The position numbers and the translations under genes are program-made. A stretch of 64,000 nucleotides of DNA from SSF14 sp046331245 (GTDB lineage Bacteria > Actinomycetota > Acidimicrobiia > Acidimicrobiales > Microtrichaceae). The stretch spans positions 62,001 through 126,000 of the forward strand of contig JAXLRH010000002.1 in NCBI GenBank assembly GCA_046331245.1. The letters run 5' to 3'. Positions 9,783-18,006 of the stretch are shown here, piece after piece (within the stretch, counting starts at the first letter, position 1; each line of letters begins with the position of its first letter). The notes beneath the pieces were generated by a model. The model had not been told where the DNA came from. It did no database searches and worked only from the letters and a program-made list of their open reading frames with translations.

Positions 9783-10796
9783 TCAGCGGCGGCCGGCGCT
9801 CCCGCGTGACAACGCGGCGAGACGCGCCACCAGCACCTCCATCACCGCGTCGGCCGGCGTGGCCGTTGCGCCCCGGAGCTCGACATCGGCGCGAGCCAGG
9901 AGCCGCACGGCACGGGCGATCCGCTCGGAGCCCAGCGCCCGGCTCTGCTGCATCGCCTTCTTCGCCGGGAACGTCGAGCCCTTCTTCATGCAGAGCAGCT
10001 CGGCCGCGGCGTTCTCGTCACGTACACCCGATCCGTCCAGCCGCAGCATCCGCTGGAAGTGCGTGTTGAGCGTGGCCATCAGCTGCAGCGGGTGGCGCTC
10101 CCCCGCACCCATCATGCGCCGGAGCTTGGAGACCGCCGTGGCCACGTCGCCCTTGTCGATCGCGTCGGTGAGCTCCCACGGCGGCACCGAGCCGGCCTCG
10201 CCGAGGAACGGCTCCACGTCCTCCGGACCGAGCTTCGAGCCCGCGGCGTAGGACGCCTCGAGCAGGCGGATGACGCCACCGAGGCGGGACACGTCCTCCC
10301 CCAGGCGCTCGGCGATGAGCGCCTTCGTCTGGGGCAGGAACTTCACGGCCGCGGCGGCGAGGTGATCGTCGAGCCAGCCCTGCCGCACCTTCGCGTTGAC
10401 CGACACGTCGGAGTCGGACACGACGCCGCCGCACGCCTTCACCGCGTCGGTGAGCTTCTTCGGCACGGCGTACGACTTCGCCGACGGCGTGGTGGGCTTG
10501 TCCCACACGACGAGGATCCGGGAGGTCGGGTTGGGGTCGTTGGCGTAGTTGATGAGCGGGGTGAGCGACTCCACGTTGAAGCGTGAGGCGTTGCGCACCA
10601 CGATCACGCGGTCGCCGAACATCGACACCGCGCTCGCCGCCATGACCGCGTCGGAGATGTCGAAGTCGTCACCGGAGAACATGTCGACCACCTCGTCGTG
10701 GTCTCGTTCGCCCACCATCTCCGCCAGGCGCGCGCCGGCAGCGTCGGCGAGCAGGACGGGCTCGCTGCCCTTCAGGAGGACGATGGGCTCGTTCAC
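9783..10796 (-). CDS. holA: DNA polymerase III delta subunit (HolA)
   Basis: 337 aa. HolA-type clamp-loader subunit, with the N-terminal segment LLKGSEPVLLADAAGARLAE, the mid-region VIVVRNASRF and the C-terminal helical collar domain. It opens the beta sliding clamp during loading. It is the last gene of a comEA-comEC-small ORF-holA transcript, with a 4-nt overlap with the small gene upstream. The comEA-comEC-holA-rpsT neighbourhood is common in bacteria and supports the call. Confidence 0.93.
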   Translation of the reverse strand: MNEPIVLLKGSEPVLLADAAGARLAEMVGERDHDEVVDMFSGDDFDISDAVMAASAVSMFGDRVIVVRNASRFNVESLTPLINYANDPNPTSRILVVWDKPTTPSAKSYAVPKKLTDAVKACGGVVSDSDVSVNAKVRQGWLDDHLAAAAVKFLPQTKALIAERLGEDVSRLGGVIRLLEASYAAGSKLGPEDVEPFLGEAGSVPPWELTDAIDKGDVATAVSKLRRMMGAGERHPLQLMATLNTHFQRMLRLDGSGVRDENAAAELLCMKKGSTFPAKKAMQQSRALGSERIARAVRLLARADVELRGATATPADAVMEVLVARLAALSRGSAGRR

Positions 10797-11017
10797 CCCA
10801 GATCCCCTGACTCGATGCTCGTACGTGCGTCGCGGAGCGCGGCGACAGCGTCGAGCACCCGCCGGTGGGACCGATCGAGCGGCTCGCGGCGGTCGGTGGG
10901 GCCGCTCTGCTGCATGGCGTCGATCGTCCAGTTCGCGAGCTGCGTGCCGCGGCCTGGCGCCGAGGTGTCGGCGGAGCTTTCCGCCGGGTCGGGGCTGGCG
11001 GCGGGCTCGGTGGTCAC
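10793..11017 (-). CDS. Small hypothetical protein between comEC and holA
   Basis: 74 aa from GTG 11017. Pro/Ser/Ala-rich at the N-terminus, with a charged helical C-terminal half (LDRSHRRVLDAVAALRDARTSI). I do not recognise a family. Support for a real gene: it overlaps holA by 4 nt (translational coupling), and its GTG sits 7 nt after a TAATCT hexamer, the same leaderless promoter geometry seen at many genes in this window. No signal peptide or membrane segment is visible. Confidence 0.6.
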   Translation of the reverse strand: MTTEPAASPDPAESSADTSAPGRGTQLANWTIDAMQQSGPTDRREPLDRSHRRVLDAVAALRDARTSIESGDLG

Positions 11018-11024
11018 GACGCGG

Positions 11025-11030
11025 AGATTA
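11025..11030 (-). promoter_or_regulatory. Putative -10 (TAATCT), leaderless start for the small gene at 11017
   Basis: TAATCT on the minus strand ends 7 nt before GTG 11017. It overlaps the comEC stop region and could give holA a promoter independent of comEC. Confidence 0.5.
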
Positions 11031-12824
11031 CACGGGGTCGTCGCGACCCGATCCCGGCGGACCCCGCACCGTCCATCGCCCGGCGTCGTCGCGTTCCACG
11101 TCCACTCGGACCGGGCCAGCGATCACGGCGCCGGGCCGGAGCCGCCGCGCCGAGCGGATCGCCGGCGGGTCCGCGGCGACAACGGTCCCCACGTCGACCA
11201 CCTGACGAAGCGAGTACACCACCGCCGAGGACGTTCGCCCACCTCCGGTGACGACCACCACGTCGAGGCGGGCACGGCGGGCGGCGAGCACCGCGTCGAG
11301 CGCCTTGGACTCCGTGGAGCGCGACCCCAGGAGCATCACCGCGGCGTCGCCCTCGGCCCAGATCGTCACACTCCCCCGCTGCGTCTCGGACCGGAGACGG
11401 GGAATCATCACCAGGTCGAGCACCAGCAGCACCAGGGCCGACGCCACAACCACCCGAACCACGACACCGCGAGCGAGCGACGGGCGGTAGCGGCCGAGGA
11501 GTGCTGCGGCCACCAACGCCGTCGTGGCCAGGACACCCCACCACCCGATCCGCGGCCACGACGGCGCGGCGCCCATCCGGGCGACCCACGCCACCCACCG
11601 CACCATCCATCGGGACGGCCACCCGAGCAGCGACGCCCACGGCTCCCCCACCACGCCGGCGAGCGGGCCGGTCACGACGCCCCACACCATCAGCCACCCG
11701 GCGACGGGCACGGCGAACAGGTTCGTCAGCGGTGCCGCCAGCGGCACCGAGCCGGAGATCGACACGATGAGTGGGGCCGTGCCCACCTGCGCCGCGAGCG
11801 ACACGGCCAGCGCCTCCGTGATCGGCGTCGGACGTCCGGGGAGCACGCTCAGCAGCGGGCGCGCGAGCACGACCAGCGCCACGCTGGCGGCGACCGACAA
11901 GCGGAAGCCGGTCGACCACACGAGCATCGGGTCGACCAGCACGAGTGCGATCACGGCGACCGCCACCACCCGCACCCCCGAGGCGTGCCGGCCGAACCGC
12001 GCCGCCGTCGCCGCGACGATCGCCATGGCCACGGCCCGCAGCACCGACGGCTCGAGCCGGGTCACCAGCGCGAACCAGAGGAGCAGCGCGCCGGTGGCCG
12101 GCCACCGCACGCGAAGCGACAGGCGGCTCATCACCGGCCGCGCCGCCACGATCACGAACGCCACGTTCTGGCCGGACACGGCCAGCAGATGCGCGAGCCC
12201 CGAGGCGCGGAAGCGGTAGCGATCGAGCGCCGATTGATCGCGGTCGTCGCCGAACACCACGCCCAGGAACAGGGCACGCTCGTCGGGCGAGAACGAGACG
12301 GCGCCCTGGGCGACCGCTCGGTGCATCCAACCGGCCGAGCGCCACCACCACGGGCCCGGACGCCACGCGCCGATCGAACGCACCCGGAGCCGGCCGGCGA
12401 GGTGCCGGCTGGCCATCCAGTCCCACGGCGCCACCATCGGTGCCGTCCTCCCGACGACCGGCACCTCGTCGCCCACGGACGCGTCCCCGAGCGCCGTCAC
12501 CTGCTCGCCAGACAGGAAGGCCCGGTAGTGGCGACCCAGCAACCGCAGCTCCACCACCGCGCCGCCGGGTCGCAACTCGGGGTCGGTCACCAGGGACGCG
12601 ACGCCCGTCAGGTTGCGGCCAGGCCCCGACAGCGCGACGCCGACCTCGGCCCGTGCGGCGAGCAGCGAGGAGGCGGCGACGAGCAGGAGCACGACCACGC
12701 CCGGCCGCTGCCACATCGCGGCGGCGACGGCCGTCACGCCGACCAGCCACCACGGCACGGCGACCGCGAACATCGCGGCGAGCGCCGTGAGCACCGCCGC
12801 CGCCACCACCTGTCGCTCGGTCAC
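11028..12824 (-). CDS. comEC: ComEC/Rec2-family DNA uptake channel with degenerate C-terminal nuclease domain
   Basis: 598 aa from GTG 12824, short for ComEC (often 700-800). N-terminal hydrophobic segments and an OB-like region (PELRPGGAVVELRLLGR) precede the Competence domain, with LLAVSGQNVAFV and about ten membrane segments to ~residue 490. The C-terminal ~110 residues keep traces of the metallo-beta-lactamase start (VTIWAEGDAAVML) and strand (LDVVVVTG), but the metal-binding HxHxDH is replaced by GGGRTSS. ComEC imports single-stranded DNA; strand degradation by this domain would be lost. Its GTG overlaps the comEA stop by 4 nt. Confidence 0.9.
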   Translation of the reverse strand: MTERQVVAAAVLTALAAMFAVAVPWWLVGVTAVAAAMWQRPGVVVLLLVAASSLLAARAEVGVALSGPGRNLTGVASLVTDPELRPGGAVVELRLLGRHYRAFLSGEQVTALGDASVGDEVPVVGRTAPMVAPWDWMASRHLAGRLRVRSIGAWRPGPWWWRSAGWMHRAVAQGAVSFSPDERALFLGVVFGDDRDQSALDRYRFRASGLAHLLAVSGQNVAFVIVAARPVMSRLSLRVRWPATGALLLWFALVTRLEPSVLRAVAMAIVAATAARFGRHASGVRVVAVAVIALVLVDPMLVWSTGFRLSVAASVALVVLARPLLSVLPGRPTPITEALAVSLAAQVGTAPLIVSISGSVPLAAPLTNLFAVPVAGWLMVWGVVTGPLAGVVGEPWASLLGWPSRWMVRWVAWVARMGAAPSWPRIGWWGVLATTALVAAALLGRYRPSLARGVVVRVVVASALVLLVLDLVMIPRLRSETQRGSVTIWAEGDAAVMLLGSRSTESKALDAVLAARRARLDVVVVTGGGRTSSAVVYSLRQVVDVGTVVAADPPAIRSARRLRPGAVIAGPVRVDVERDDAGRWTVRGPPGSGRDDPV

Positions 12825-13591
12825 GGGCCGACCGTCACGAGGTCGCGGAGCGCGTCGAACTTCGCCGGGCCGATGCCGCGCACGTCCTGCAGGTCGTCCA
12901 CCGACGCGAACGGACCGTGTTCGCTCCGGTACGCGACGATCGCCGCGGCCGTTGAGGGACCGACGCCCGGCAGCGTGTCGAGCAGGGCGACGTCGGCGCT
13001 GTTGATGTCGACCGGTGCCCCCGGTCCCGGCGTTCCGACGCTGCCGGCGCCCGCGCCACCGGCTCCAGCGCCAGCCGAGGCCGCCCCGGTCGGCACGGGC
13101 ACGGGGTCGGGCCGGCCGACGGTCGGCACGAACACCCGGGTGCCGTCGGACAGGGGCGCCGCGAGGTTGAGCCGGTCGGCGTCGGCGTCGGGGCGCAATC
13201 CGCCGGCAGCGGCGACAGCATCGGCGACGCGAGCGCCGGAACCCAACCGAACGAGGCCCGGCGTGACCACGGCTCCGGCGACGTGCACCACCACCGCGCC
13301 CCCGAGGGTCGTGGTCGAGCCCGCCGGGCCGCTGGTCGAGGACGGCCCCCCGGTCGTCGCCGGGGCAGAGGCAGGCGCAGAGGGGTTCGCGCGGGGCAGG
13401 GACACGTCGGCGGCCCCCGATCCGAGTGACACGGACCCGAGCGACACGGCCCAGACCCCCGCTGCCAGCACTCCGACGGCAGCGGCGCCGACAAGCCATC
13501 GTCGACGGCGAGCGAGCTCACGCACGCGTTCGTGCAGGGGCAACGCGGCGGGGCCGCGCATCAACTGGTCCAGCGGGTCGAGGGGTTCCAT
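12821..13591 (-). CDS. comEA: ComEA-type DNA-binding protein (SLBB plus helix-hairpin-helix)
   Basis: 256 aa from ATG 13591, chosen because GGAG precedes it; longer upstream starts give non-coding-looking residues. Cytoplasmic N-terminus, one membrane segment (~35-55), Ser/Pro/Thr linker, SLBB domain (VVVHVAGAVVTPGLVRL onward, ~100-160), Gly/Ala linker, and a C-terminal double helix-hairpin-helix (VDINSADVALLDTLPGVGPS, DVRGIGPAKFDAL). It binds incoming double-stranded DNA at the outer face of the membrane and passes it to ComEC. Together with comEC this suggests natural competence, or at least retained DNA uptake. Confidence 0.93.
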   Translation of the reverse strand: MEPLDPLDQLMRGPAALPLHERVRELARRRRWLVGAAAVGVLAAGVWAVSLGSVSLGSGAADVSLPRANPSAPASAPATTGGPSSTSGPAGSTTTLGGAVVVHVAGAVVTPGLVRLGSGARVADAVAAAGGLRPDADADRLNLAAPLSDGTRVFVPTVGRPDPVPVPTGAASAGAGAGGAGAGSVGTPGPGAPVDINSADVALLDTLPGVGPSTAAAIVAYRSEHGPFASVDDLQDVRGIGPAKFDALRDLVTVGP

Positions 13592-13750
13592 GTGGCGCGC
13601 TCCGTCCGAGTTCCCTGTGCAAGGGGTTCCGTGCAGTGGTGCTGCAGAGGGTCTCGTCGGACCGAGGGCGCCACACCCGGCGGGACCGGGGGCGTCGGCG
13701 ACAGCGTAGTTCACCCGATCGCGGGAATCGCCGGTACCATTCGCCCCGCC

Positions 13751-14923
13751 ATGGGGTCACCATCCGCCTCGACGACGAACCCCGACGGCGCCGCCCTCCC
13801 TCGCATCGAGGTGCTCGACGGCGTGCGCGGCGTCGCCATCCTCCTCACCCTCATGTTCCACTCGTGGGACACGAGCCTCTCGTGGGCGATCCTCGGAGAG
13901 CGCGGCGTCGACCTGTTCTTCGTGCTCTCCGGCTTCCTGATCACCGGCATCCTCATCGAGACCCGGACGCGGCCCAACTACTTTCGCAACTTCATCGCCC
14001 GCCGCGCCGTGCGCATCCTGCCGCTGTACTACCTGTTCATCGTCGGGATGCTCGTCGTGCTGCCGCAGCTCCTGAAGCTGCTCCCGCACAGCATCACGGT
14101 CCCCGAGGAGTTCACGAAGCTGCAGGCCGGGCCCGACGGGCTCTGGACGGTGTGGGTGTACCTCCAGAACTTCGTGCTCGGGCGCGGGCCGAAGTCGCTC
14201 CCCGGTCTCGGTCACCTCTGGTCGCTGGCGGTCGAGGAGCAATTCTACCTGTTCTGGCCCGTCGTCATCTGGTTCCTGCCCGCCGAGCGCCGGTTCCGCG
14301 CCTTCGTCGTCGGGGTGCTCGGCACGATGGTGTTGCGCACCGTTCTGCTCTGGACCGGCGTGGTCGGCGCCTACGGAGCGCGGGAGTACACGTTCAACCG
14401 GCTCGACACGCTGCTGCTCGGGGCGATCGGAGCGCTCTACCTGCGCGACGCCGACGTTCGTCGCCAGCTCGAACCGCTCGTGCGCTGGTTCTCGATGCGG
14501 CGGTGGATCTTCCCGATCCTCGTCATCGGCCTGCTCCCCAACGTGAAGGTGCCGGGGTACGCCGACGACTTCTTCGGACGGATCACCTACGGACCGGGGC
14601 TCACGATCATCTCGATGATGTTCCTCGCGTACGTGCTCCGTGCGGCGCAGGGCACCCTGTCGCCGCGCCTCGAGCGCTTCACGTCGTGGCGCTTCAACCT
14701 GATTCTCGGCAAGTACAGCTACGCGATCTACCTGTTCCACTATCCGATCGCGCACGTGCTGCAGCCCCGGGCCGGAGGCGGGCTCACGCTCACGAACCAG
14801 CCGGTGATCGACAGCGTGATCGCGTTCGTGCTCACCACCGCCGCGTCGCTCGCCATCGCCCGCGTCACGTGGACTCTGTGGGAGCAGCCCTGGCTCCGCC
14901 TCAAGCGGCGCTTCTCGTACTGA
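13751..14923 (+). CDS. Acyltransferase-3 family membrane protein
   Basis: 390 aa from ATG 13751. Single acyltransferase-3 domain with LDGVRGVAILL, the conserved His in MFHSWD, DLFFVLSGFLI, RRAVRILPLYY and VEEQFYLFWP, and about ten membrane segments. Such enzymes O-acylate extracellular polysaccharides or lipids. Unlike the protein at 1913 it has no SGNH domain. It is divergent from comEA and convergent with the Wzy-Wzz fusion gene, so a role in modifying the polymer made by that gene is plausible. Earlier in-frame starts would overlap the comEA promoter. Confidence 0.92.
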   Translation: MGSPSASTTNPDGAALPRIEVLDGVRGVAILLTLMFHSWDTSLSWAILGERGVDLFFVLSGFLITGILIETRTRPNYFRNFIARRAVRILPLYYLFIVGMLVVLPQLLKLLPHSITVPEEFTKLQAGPDGLWTVWVYLQNFVLGRGPKSLPGLGHLWSLAVEEQFYLFWPVVIWFLPAERRFRAFVVGVLGTMVLRTVLLWTGVVGAYGAREYTFNRLDTLLLGAIGALYLRDADVRRQLEPLVRWFSMRRWIFPILVIGLLPNVKVPGYADDFFGRITYGPGLTIISMMFLAYVLRAAQGTLSPRLERFTSWRFNLILGKYSYAIYLFHYPIAHVLQPRAGGGLTLTNQPVIDSVIAFVLTTAASLAIARVTWTLWEQPWLRLKRRFSY

Positions 14924-14953
14924 GCCTCGGCCTGGGCCGGCCCCGGGCCTGAG

Positions 14954-17845
14954 CTACTGGTCGACGAGCAGGTAGCCCACGCGGTTTGGCACCGCCGCCT
15001 CGAGCGCGTCGATCGAGGTCTGCGCCGCCTCCACCTCGGTCCAGCCGTCGAGCACCGTCACGAGGACGGCGTCGCACAGCAGCAGGATCTCGCGCACCGG
15101 CAGCGGACCCGGCACCGGCGGCAGGTTGAGCACGACCAACGACGTCGAAGCGAGCTCGCCGACGAGCAGCGCCAACGCCGACTCGTCGAGCACCGAGTGC
15201 TCGTCGGTCAAGGTCTTGCGACCGCCGACGGGGATGACGGTGAGGCGGTCACGGTGGCCCTTCGTGAGCCGGCGGAACGTGCGAGGGATGCGCCAGACCG
15301 GGATGCAGCGGCGCACCTCGTCGAGCGTCGGGCTCGCCGCGGCATCGCCGGACGCGGCCCGCGCCACGGCGACGTCGATGATGCCCCGACGGCGACGCAG
15401 GCCCAGCTGGCGGCTCAGGCTGCCCGACCGGATGTCGAGGTCGACCACGACGATGGGCGCCTCGCTCACCATCGAGAGACCCGCCGCCGCGCCGATGGAG
15501 ACGCGCGACTGCAACGTCGACAGGTCGTTGCTCACGAGCGCCACCACGCGCGGCGTCGCGGCGCACGCGTCGTCGATCTGGTCGCCGACGGCCCGGTAGA
15601 TCGACACCGGATCGGACGCCCGGCCGAGCACCGGGCGGGGCATCGAGGCGACGAACGGGATGCCGAGGATCTCCGAGATGTCCTCCGAGGAGGTGAGGCG
15701 GCGTCGGCCGTGCGCCAGCATCCCGCCCAGGACGACGAGCAGGCCACCCAGCCCGGCGCCGAGGAACCCGCAGTACACCTTGCGCGGTGCCGACTCGGTA
15801 GTGACCGGATCGTCGAAGAGGTGCAGATAGAGCGGGCCGCGGTAGTCGGGGTCGATGTCGGGCGACACCGACCGCTCGTCCGCTGACACCACCACCAGCG
15901 CGCCCGACCGCGCCGAGTCGATGAGGGCGTCGAGGGACGGCAGCAGCACGGCCCCGATGCGCTTCGTCTTCTCCGGATCGCCGGTGGTGGCCGTGATGCG
16001 GATGATCGGCGAGAACCCCGGGCGGGTGGAATCGATCATGGAGGCGAGGTCGTCGAGCGAGTCGTCCAGGCCGGCGCGGTTCTTGACCTCGGCCAGGTAG
16101 CGCTCCGAACGGGCGATGTTCAGCACGAACTGGATGCGCGAGTCGGTGATCTGCACGCCGAAGCGCGGGTCGTTCTTGTCGAGGTTGAGCACCAGCACGC
16201 GGTCGTAGGTGCTGTAGGTGGGCGTGCCGAACACGCCGGCGCCCACGTACCCGGCGAGGAACCCGGCGACGACGACGCCGAGCATCATCCAGCGGAACGG
16301 GTAGCGCATGCGCACGTCCATCGGTGCGGCGAACGCCCGCTCCCCGGCGAAGGCCGGCACCGTCGGATCGGGCGTGGGCCGGATCGACTCCCGCAGCGCC
16401 GGCAGGCCCCGGTGGCCGCGCACCCGGTCGCCGCGGCCCGTGCTGCGCATCCGCACGAACGCCGCACCCGACACGCCCACGATCGTCCACTGGAACTTGA
16501 GGTTGTAGCCGGAGCCGAAGAAGGCGCCGCACATGAGGGCGATGTTGCAGCCGATGAGCGCCCACGACCAGTCACGCCACTGCGTCTTGCGGAGGTCCCA
16601 GAGGTTCCGGAACACGGCGAGCTGCGTCGTCATGAAGATGACGAACCCGATGATGCCGAGGTCGAGCAGGATCGTGAGGTAGGTGTTGTGCACCTCGAGG
16701 CCGCCGGCGCTGCGGTTGGCGATCGGCTTCGTGATGTCGAGCGTGCCGTCCGGCGCCTTCGTGAGGACGTCGAGCATCTGCGTGCGGAACGCCCCGATCG
16801 AGAAGCCCTGGATGGGCCGGAGGTTGAACGAGCTCGTCGCCGCGTTCCAGAGCTCGAGGCGGCCGGCACCGGCGTCGCCGAAGAACCCGAGGAGGGAGTA
16901 GCGGTCGGGGTTCATGATGCCGGCGAGGAACACGCCGATCACCACGAACGCCACGCCCCCGATGGAGCTCTTGATGCGCTGCTGTCGGTTGAGCCCGGGA
17001 TACGTGACGAAGAGGTACATCACGATGACGCCCATCGCGATGAGGCCGGCGCGGGAGCCGGTGGTGACGAGCGCCACCATGAAGCCGAAGATGAAGAGCA
17101 GGTACATCGCCCGCTCCCACTGAGTCTTCGCCCGGCGGACGAACACGAGCGTGACCGGCACGGCGACGGCGAGCAGCATGGCGTAGGCGTTCGCATTGCC
17201 CGTGAACCCGACGATGCGGTTCTCGCCGCCGATGTCGGCCTGCACCTCGTCGATCTTGTTGAAGAAGATGTACGAGATGATGGCGATGGGCACGCCCGTC
17301 CACACCCATGCCTTGAACGAACGGGCGAGGTGCTCCTCGTTCTCGATGAACAGCATGATGATCAGGGCGTAGATGAAACCGAGGCTGAGCTCGAGCAGGC
17401 CGGTGATCCACGAGCCCATCTCGTTGGCCCAGAACCCGCTGACGAACGCCCAGATGAAGAACGCCGCCGGCAGCGCCCACGCCCGGGCCAGCAGCGCCGG
17501 CGGTTTCCAGTCCGACGCCGCCAATCGGGCGAACAGGACGAACACCGCGAGCGCCGACACGACACGGCCGGTGCGCACGGGGCCCGCGCCCACCGAGTCG
17601 AACCACATCGTGACGATCGCGACCTCGACGACCACCGATGGCCGGCTCAGCACCAGGGCGAACGCCGTGACGACGATGAGCACGACGCCGAGGATCAGGA
17701 GGATCGTCCGATCCGAGCTGAGGAACGCCAGCGCGCCGGCCCCACTCACCAGGGCGGCGACCTCGACCGCGGCGATGACCGGGCGGGGCCCCGACCCGAC
17801 GTTGCGATCGGCGATCGGGGTGGGCAGTCGGAGCGGAATCGCCAT
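14954..17845 (-). CDS. Polysaccharide polymerase (O-antigen ligase/Wzy type) fused to Wzz and a degenerate BY-kinase domain
   Basis: 963 aa. Residues 1-~440 carry about eleven membrane segments with the Wzy/WaaL pattern (TGNANAYAMLLAV, TTGSRAGLIAM, EVHNTYLTILLDLGIIG). Residues ~515-715 resemble a Wzz chain-length domain with flanking membrane helices. Residues ~755-963 resemble a bacterial tyrosine kinase: the second Walker motif is retained (IVVVDLDIRSG), but the P-loop position reads SNDLSTLQSR with no GK[ST], so ATP hydrolysis is doubtful. The fusion would couple polymerisation and chain-length control in one chain. No glycosyltransferases lie next to it in the window. Confidence 0.85.
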   Translation of the reverse strand: MAIPLRLPTPIADRNVGSGPRPVIAAVEVAALVSGAGALAFLSSDRTILLILGVVLIVVTAFALVLSRPSVVVEVAIVTMWFDSVGAGPVRTGRVVSALAVFVLFARLAASDWKPPALLARAWALPAAFFIWAFVSGFWANEMGSWITGLLELSLGFIYALIIMLFIENEEHLARSFKAWVWTGVPIAIISYIFFNKIDEVQADIGGENRIVGFTGNANAYAMLLAVAVPVTLVFVRRAKTQWERAMYLLFIFGFMVALVTTGSRAGLIAMGVIVMYLFVTYPGLNRQQRIKSSIGGVAFVVIGVFLAGIMNPDRYSLLGFFGDAGAGRLELWNAATSSFNLRPIQGFSIGAFRTQMLDVLTKAPDGTLDITKPIANRSAGGLEVHNTYLTILLDLGIIGFVIFMTTQLAVFRNLWDLRKTQWRDWSWALIGCNIALMCGAFFGSGYNLKFQWTIVGVSGAAFVRMRSTGRGDRVRGHRGLPALRESIRPTPDPTVPAFAGERAFAAPMDVRMRYPFRWMMLGVVVAGFLAGYVGAGVFGTPTYSTYDRVLVLNLDKNDPRFGVQITDSRIQFVLNIARSERYLAEVKNRAGLDDSLDDLASMIDSTRPGFSPIIRITATTGDPEKTKRIGAVLLPSLDALIDSARSGALVVVSADERSVSPDIDPDYRGPLYLHLFDDPVTTESAPRKVYCGFLGAGLGGLLVVLGGMLAHGRRRLTSSEDISEILGIPFVASMPRPVLGRASDPVSIYRAVGDQIDDACAATPRVVALVSNDLSTLQSRVSIGAAAGLSMVSEAPIVVVDLDIRSGSLSRQLGLRRRRGIIDVAVARAASGDAAASPTLDEVRRCIPVWRIPRTFRRLTKGHRDRLTVIPVGGRKTLTDEHSVLDESALALLVGELASTSLVVLNLPPVPGPLPVREILLLCDAVLVTVLDGWTEVEAAQTSIDALEAAVPNRVGYLLVDQ

Positions 17846-17967
17846 GGGTCAGGAGGGTGCCACTCGTCGCGCGCCCAGGAGGACGTCCCCTGCACGACCG
17901 CAGCGGAACAACGTTACCTGCGCGACCCCGCCGACCGCGAGCCGGGCCGGCCCGATTTCTCGCCCCT

Positions 17968-17990
17968 TCACCGTTGTTTCACAACGGTGA
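17968..17990. promoter_or_regulatory. Perfect 10-bp inverted repeat with 3-nt loop
   Basis: TCACCGTTGT-TTC-ACAACGGTGA. It lies just past the DUF222 gene's 3' end and 120 bp upstream of the polymerase fusion gene. No T-tract follows on either strand, so it may be an operator for the polymerase gene rather than a terminator. Confidence 0.55.
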
Positions 17991-18006
17991 CGCCACCCCA
18001 CGCGCG

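Noticed and set aside
10698..13709. Plus-strand open frame of about 1000 codons opposite comEC/comEA
   Set aside because: Composition is His/Arg/Pro-rich and comEA/comEC/holA are clearly the real genes.
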